A DNA stretch of 17,614 nt from an uncultured Oscillospiraceae bacterium (GTDB taxonomy: Bacteria; Bacillota; Clostridia; Oscillospirales; Oscillospiraceae): NCBI GenBank assembly GCA_934589835.1, contig CAKTOK010000034.1, positions 1 through 17,614 on the forward strand. Reading direction: 5' to 3'. Both the position numbers and the translations under genes were made by a program. Numbering within the stretch: the stretch's first letter is position 1; each line of letters begins with the position of its first letter. Shown piece by piece: positions 17,279 to 17,614 of this stretch. The notes beneath the pieces are model-generated. The model saw nothing but the letters and a program-made list of their open reading frames with translations, did not search any database and was not told the DNA's origin.

Positions 17279-17614
17279 TTATTTCACCAGCTCGATGACA
17301 GCGGTCTCCGCAGCGTCGCCGCGGCGGACGCCGGTGCGGGTGATGCGGGTGTAGCCGCCGTTGCGTTCCGCGTAGCTGGGAGCCAGCTCCTTGAACAGCT
17401 TGTTGGCCACGTCTTCGCGGGTGATGAAGCTCAGCGCCTGACGGTAAGCAGCCAGATCGCCCTTCTTGCCGAGGGTGATCATCTTTTCAGCCAGGGGCTT
17501 GATCTCCTTGGCACGGCTGATGGTGGTCTCCATGCGGCCCTTGTCCAGGAAATCGGTGACCTGCTGACGGAGCATCGCCATACGCTGATCGGTAGTCTTA
17601 CCGAGCTTACGAGT
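17279..17614 (-). CDS. rplQ: 50S ribosomal protein L17, start just outside window
   Basis: L17 lines the peptide exit tunnel of the 50S subunit. The visible 111 residues begin [19 protein letters not shown]; family members start MPGTRKLG or similar, so only about three codons are missing. Family motifs are visible: [21 protein letters not shown], the [11 protein letters not shown] segment, and the ending [24 protein letters not shown]. The gene is normally last in the alpha operon after rpoA, which would lie to the right. The terminator at 17217-17262 follows, fitting an operon end. Confidence 0.96.
   Translation of the reverse strand, partial: TRKLGKTTDQRMAMLRQQVTDFLDKGRMETTISRAKEIKPLAEKMITLGKKGDLAAYRQALSFITREDVANKLFKELAPSYAERNGGYTRITRTGVRRGDAAETAVIELVK

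Noticed and set aside
15778..17298. 506-residue plus-strand frame
   Set aside because: It is antisense to both zinc-ribbon genes and crosses two terminators.

Overview
This is a GC-rich chromosomal window whose proteins point to a Clostridia/Oscillospirales-type gut firmicute (Oscillibacter/Flavonifractor-like; this placement is inference). The signs are a Gram-positive style LexA, a SecA with zinc tail, strong AGGAGG-type ribosome binding sites, the RpoB rifampicin-region sequence and Gram-positive lipoprotein signals. There is no phage, insertion sequence, CRISPR array, tRNA or rRNA gene that I can see.

Layout. (1) 1-2753 is the N-terminal three quarters of rpoB on the minus strand, with a consensus promoter at 2972-3000 and a leader of about 210 nt. 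(2) 2954-3485 is a non-coding block. On the minus strand it holds, in order, a consensus promoter, a GEMM-I (cyclic di-GMP-I) riboswitch aptamer, an overlapping intrinsic terminator, a strongly folded stretch without a convincing gene, and a second long terminator hairpin just ahead of the rpoB promoter. (3) 3486-7798 is a minus-strand operon: beta-CASP metallo-beta-lactamase RNase, RlmD-type 23S rRNA uracil methyltransferase, and a DHHW-family lipoprotein. It starts from a good promoter divergent from secA. (4) 7999-13272 runs on the plus strand: secA, a laccase-domain protein (PgeF/YlmD type) and an oligopeptide-type substrate-binding lipoprotein. (5) 13461-14561 holds divergent lexA (minus) and secG (plus); a LexA box overlaps the lexA -35. 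(6) 14619-15353 is a polysaccharide deacetylase lipoprotein (minus). (7) 15354-16018 is a repeat- and hairpin-rich non-coding module. (8) 16019-17088 is a two-gene minus-strand unit of zinc-ribbon proteins. (9) 17279-17614 is rplQ (minus), lacking only its first few codons.

Together the window carries core information-processing and secretion genes (rpoB, rplQ, secA, secG, lexA, rlmD) with envelope lipoproteins scattered between them. The most notable part is the block between the DHHW gene and rpoB. A complete c-di-GMP switch with its own promoter and terminator reads toward rpoB, but what it directly controls looks like a structured RNA segment rather than a protein gene.
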